This document shows positions 33,876-35,388 of a stretch of DNA of 35,388 nucleotides, piece by piece. The DNA lies in the NCBI GenBank assembly GCA_964457365.1, contig CAYWFP010000034.1, positions 1-35,388 of the forward strand, written 5' to 3'. Below the pieces are notes generated by a model. The model searched no databases. It saw nothing but the letters and a program-made list of their open reading frames with translations, and was not told the origin of the DNA. The translations under genes were made by a program, and so were the position numbers. Each line of letters opens with the position of its first letter. Within the stretch, counting starts at the first letter, position 1. Source of the stretch: CAYWFP01 sp964457365. GTDB lineage: Bacteria; Planctomycetota; SZUA-567.

Positions 33876-35388
33876 GCGATCTCGCTGTCGTCGGCGAGGG
33901 TTGCGGGGATCGCTTCGGGCGTATCCTCCGCGGCGCCGCTCTGCAGGTAAACCAGGTTGGCGTAGGCGGGGCAGTTCTGTTGCAGTTCCTCGTGCGTGCC
34001 GCGGGCGACGATGCGGCCTTCTTCCAGCACGCAGATGCAGTCGGCGTGGCGCACGGTCGAGAGGCGGTGGGCGATGACGATCGAGGTGCGGTTCTGCATG
34101 AGATGGTCCAGCGCCTTTTGCACCATCTTCTCGTTCTCCGAGTCCAGTGAACTCGTGGCTTCGTCGAGGATCAGGATCGGTGCGTTCTTGAAGATCGCCC
34201 GGGCGATGACGACGCGCTGGCGTTGCCCGCCGGAGAGGTTATCGCCGCGCTCGCCGACGACGGTGTCGTAACCCTCGGGGAGCGCCAGGATCTCGTTGTG
34301 GACGTTGGCCGCTTCGGCGGCGGCGACGATGCCGGCCTCGGTCGCATCGTCGCGGCCGTAAGCGATGTTGTCGCGCACCGAGGAGTTGAACAGAAACGGC
34401 GTCTGGCTGACGTAGGCGATCTGTTCGCGCAGGCCCTGGAAGGTCAGGGTGCGCAGGTCGAGATTGTCGATGAGGATGCTGCCGCTGGTCGGATCGTAGA
34501 ATCGCAGCAGCAGGTCCACCAGCGTGCTCTTGCCCGCGCCGCTGGGGCCCACCAAGGCGACGCACTCGCCTTTGCGGATGCGCAGGTCGATGTCCCTCAA
34601 CACCGGCGTGCCTTCGACGTAGGCGAAGCTGACGTTTTCGAAGCGGACGTCGTAGACGAAATCGTCGAGCGTGCGCGAGCCATCTTTGACCTTCTGCTTG
34701 ATGTCGAGGATCTCGAAAACGCGGTCGGCGCCGGGAAGGGCCTCCAGCAGTTCGCTGTTGGCGCGGCTGAGTTCCTTTCCGGGTGCGTACATCAGGGCCA
34801 TCGCCGTCAGGAAGGCCATCAGTTCACCCGGTTCGAGCGTGCGGTTGAAGATGCGGTCGGCGCCGACGGCCATCGCCGCCAGCAGCCCGATCGAGGCGGT
34901 GAACTCGACCACCGGACGCATGCGGCTGCGGGCGCGCTCGCGGCGCATGCAGATGTTGAAGTAGTTGACGTTCTCCTTCTCGAACTGGCGGCTCTCGAAG
35001 CTCTCGCAGGAGAAGGCCTTGACCGTGCGGATGCCCATCAGGAACTGGATCATGACGCTGGTGACGTCGGCGCGTTTCTCCTGGACGTGTTTGGCGGCCC
35101 TGCGCATTTTGCGCGAGAGGGTGTTGATCGCGAAACCCGCGGCCGGGACGGCGATGAGGCCGTAGAGTGCCAGCTCCCAGTTGGTCCAGAACATCGCGAA
35201 TAACATTAACGCCAGCGTGATCGGCCGCGTCAGCAGCACCCCGGTCAGCTTCACCGAGGCGCTGAGCATGTGCAGGTCGTTGGTCAGTCGGCTGATCAAC
35301 TCGCCCGCGCGTTCGTTCTGGAAGTACGAGAGGTCCAGGCTCAGCAGATGATTGGCCAGGCTGTTCTGTGCGTCGACGACCACGCGCT
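33872..35388 (-). CDS. msbA: MsbA-like lipid/multidrug ABC exporter, membrane-ATPase fusion (5' truncated by window edge)
   Basis: Homodimeric ABC exporter; MsbA flips lipid A-core across the inner membrane. The frame is open to the window edge, so the N-terminus and first one or two membrane helices are missing. The visible part begins inside the transmembrane domain (LLSLDLSYFQNERAGELISR). It has further membrane helices, then the nucleotide-binding domain: Walker A GPSGAGKST, Q-loop AYVSQTPFLFNSSVRDNIAY, signature LSGGQRQR, Walker B ILILDEATSSLD and H-loop VIAHRLSTVRHAD. The C-terminal tail is short and acidic. Its stop is shared with the first GT4 gene by a four-base overlap. Adjacency to two glycosyltransferases favours a glycolipid over a drug as substrate. 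Confidence 0.88.
   Translation of the reverse strand, partial: RVVVDAQNSLANHLLSLDLSYFQNERAGELISRLTNDLHMLSASVKLTGVLLTRPITLALMLFAMFWTNWELALYGLIAVPAAGFAINTLSRKMRRAAKHVQEKRADVTSVMIQFLMGIRTVKAFSCESFESRQFEKENVNYFNICMRRERARSRMRPVVEFTASIGLLAAMAVGADRIFNRTLEPGELMAFLTAMALMYAPGKELSRANSELLEALPGADRVFEILDIKQKVKDGSRTLDDFVYDVRFENVSFAYVEGTPVLRDIDLRIRKGECVALVGPSGAGKSTLVDLLLRFYDPTSGSILIDNLDLRTLTFQGLREQIAYVSQTPFLFNSSVRDNIAYGRDDATEAGIVAAAEAANVHNEILALPEGYDTVVGERGDNLSGGQRQRVVIARAIFKNAPILILDEATSSLDSENEKMVQKALDHLMQNRTSIVIAHRLSTVRHADCICVLEEGRIVARGTHEELQQNCPAYANLVYLQSGAAEDTPEAIPATLADDSEIA

Overview
The window is GC-rich bacterial chromosome with dense coding, short intergenic gaps and no sign of phage, transposon, CRISPR array, rRNA or tRNA. 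A Gram-negative-type envelope is implied by an Mla-like MCE lipid transporter and an MsbA-like exporter with glycosyltransferases. That envelope, together with a lysine-rich histone H1-like protein, a large vWA membrane protein, uroporphyrinogen-decarboxylase-like (UroD-like) genes beside an AraC regulator, and ClpC, PPDK and the MEP isoprenoid enzyme IspD, suggests the PVC group (Lentisphaerota, Kiritimatiellota or a relative). This placement is inference from gene content and has not been tested phylogenetically.

Layout. Bases 1-1802: 3' part of clpC, closed by an intrinsic terminator. 1989-5991: a plus-strand mlaE-mlaF-MCE-MCE operon. 6154-8348: plus-strand PIN/TRAM membrane protein, ispD and a small Cys-rich protein. 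8352-12069: minus-strand genes for a TPR/coiled-coil membrane protein (with its own terminator), a receiver-histidine kinase and CheR. 12268-14751: plus-strand vWA membrane protein. 14758-17752: minus-strand mtlD-like, ribD and cheD. 17889-21750: accessory-looking block with a four-helix membrane protein, an AraC regulator and two convergent UroD-like genes. 21852-24886: minus-strand wHTH-TPR-TM-PEGA-PQQ protein overlapping a small membrane protein. 25088-28827: plus-strand DUF1844 protein, ppdK with a clear sigma70-type promoter, and the Lys-rich protein ending at a strong terminator. 28932-35388: six tightly packed minus-strand genes, msbA (partial), two GT4 glycosyltransferases, tilS, a LmbE/PIG-L deacetylase and a small membrane protein.

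How the genes may work together. The mla-like operon and the msbA-GT4-GT4 operon both serve the outer envelope: phospholipid movement, and assembly and export of a glycolipid such as LPS core. The kinase-CheR pair and CheD are parts of a chemosensory system whose receptors and CheA are not in the window. The AraC gene probably controls the divergent UroD-like gene through a perfect 8-bp direct repeat with a 20-bp period between them. The most unusual items are the TPR-TM-propeller protein, the vWA protein with two MIDAS-type motifs, the UroD-like pair that differ in their metal-site residues, and the internal repeat structure of the histone-like gene. I did not find a clearly new defence or mobile system.
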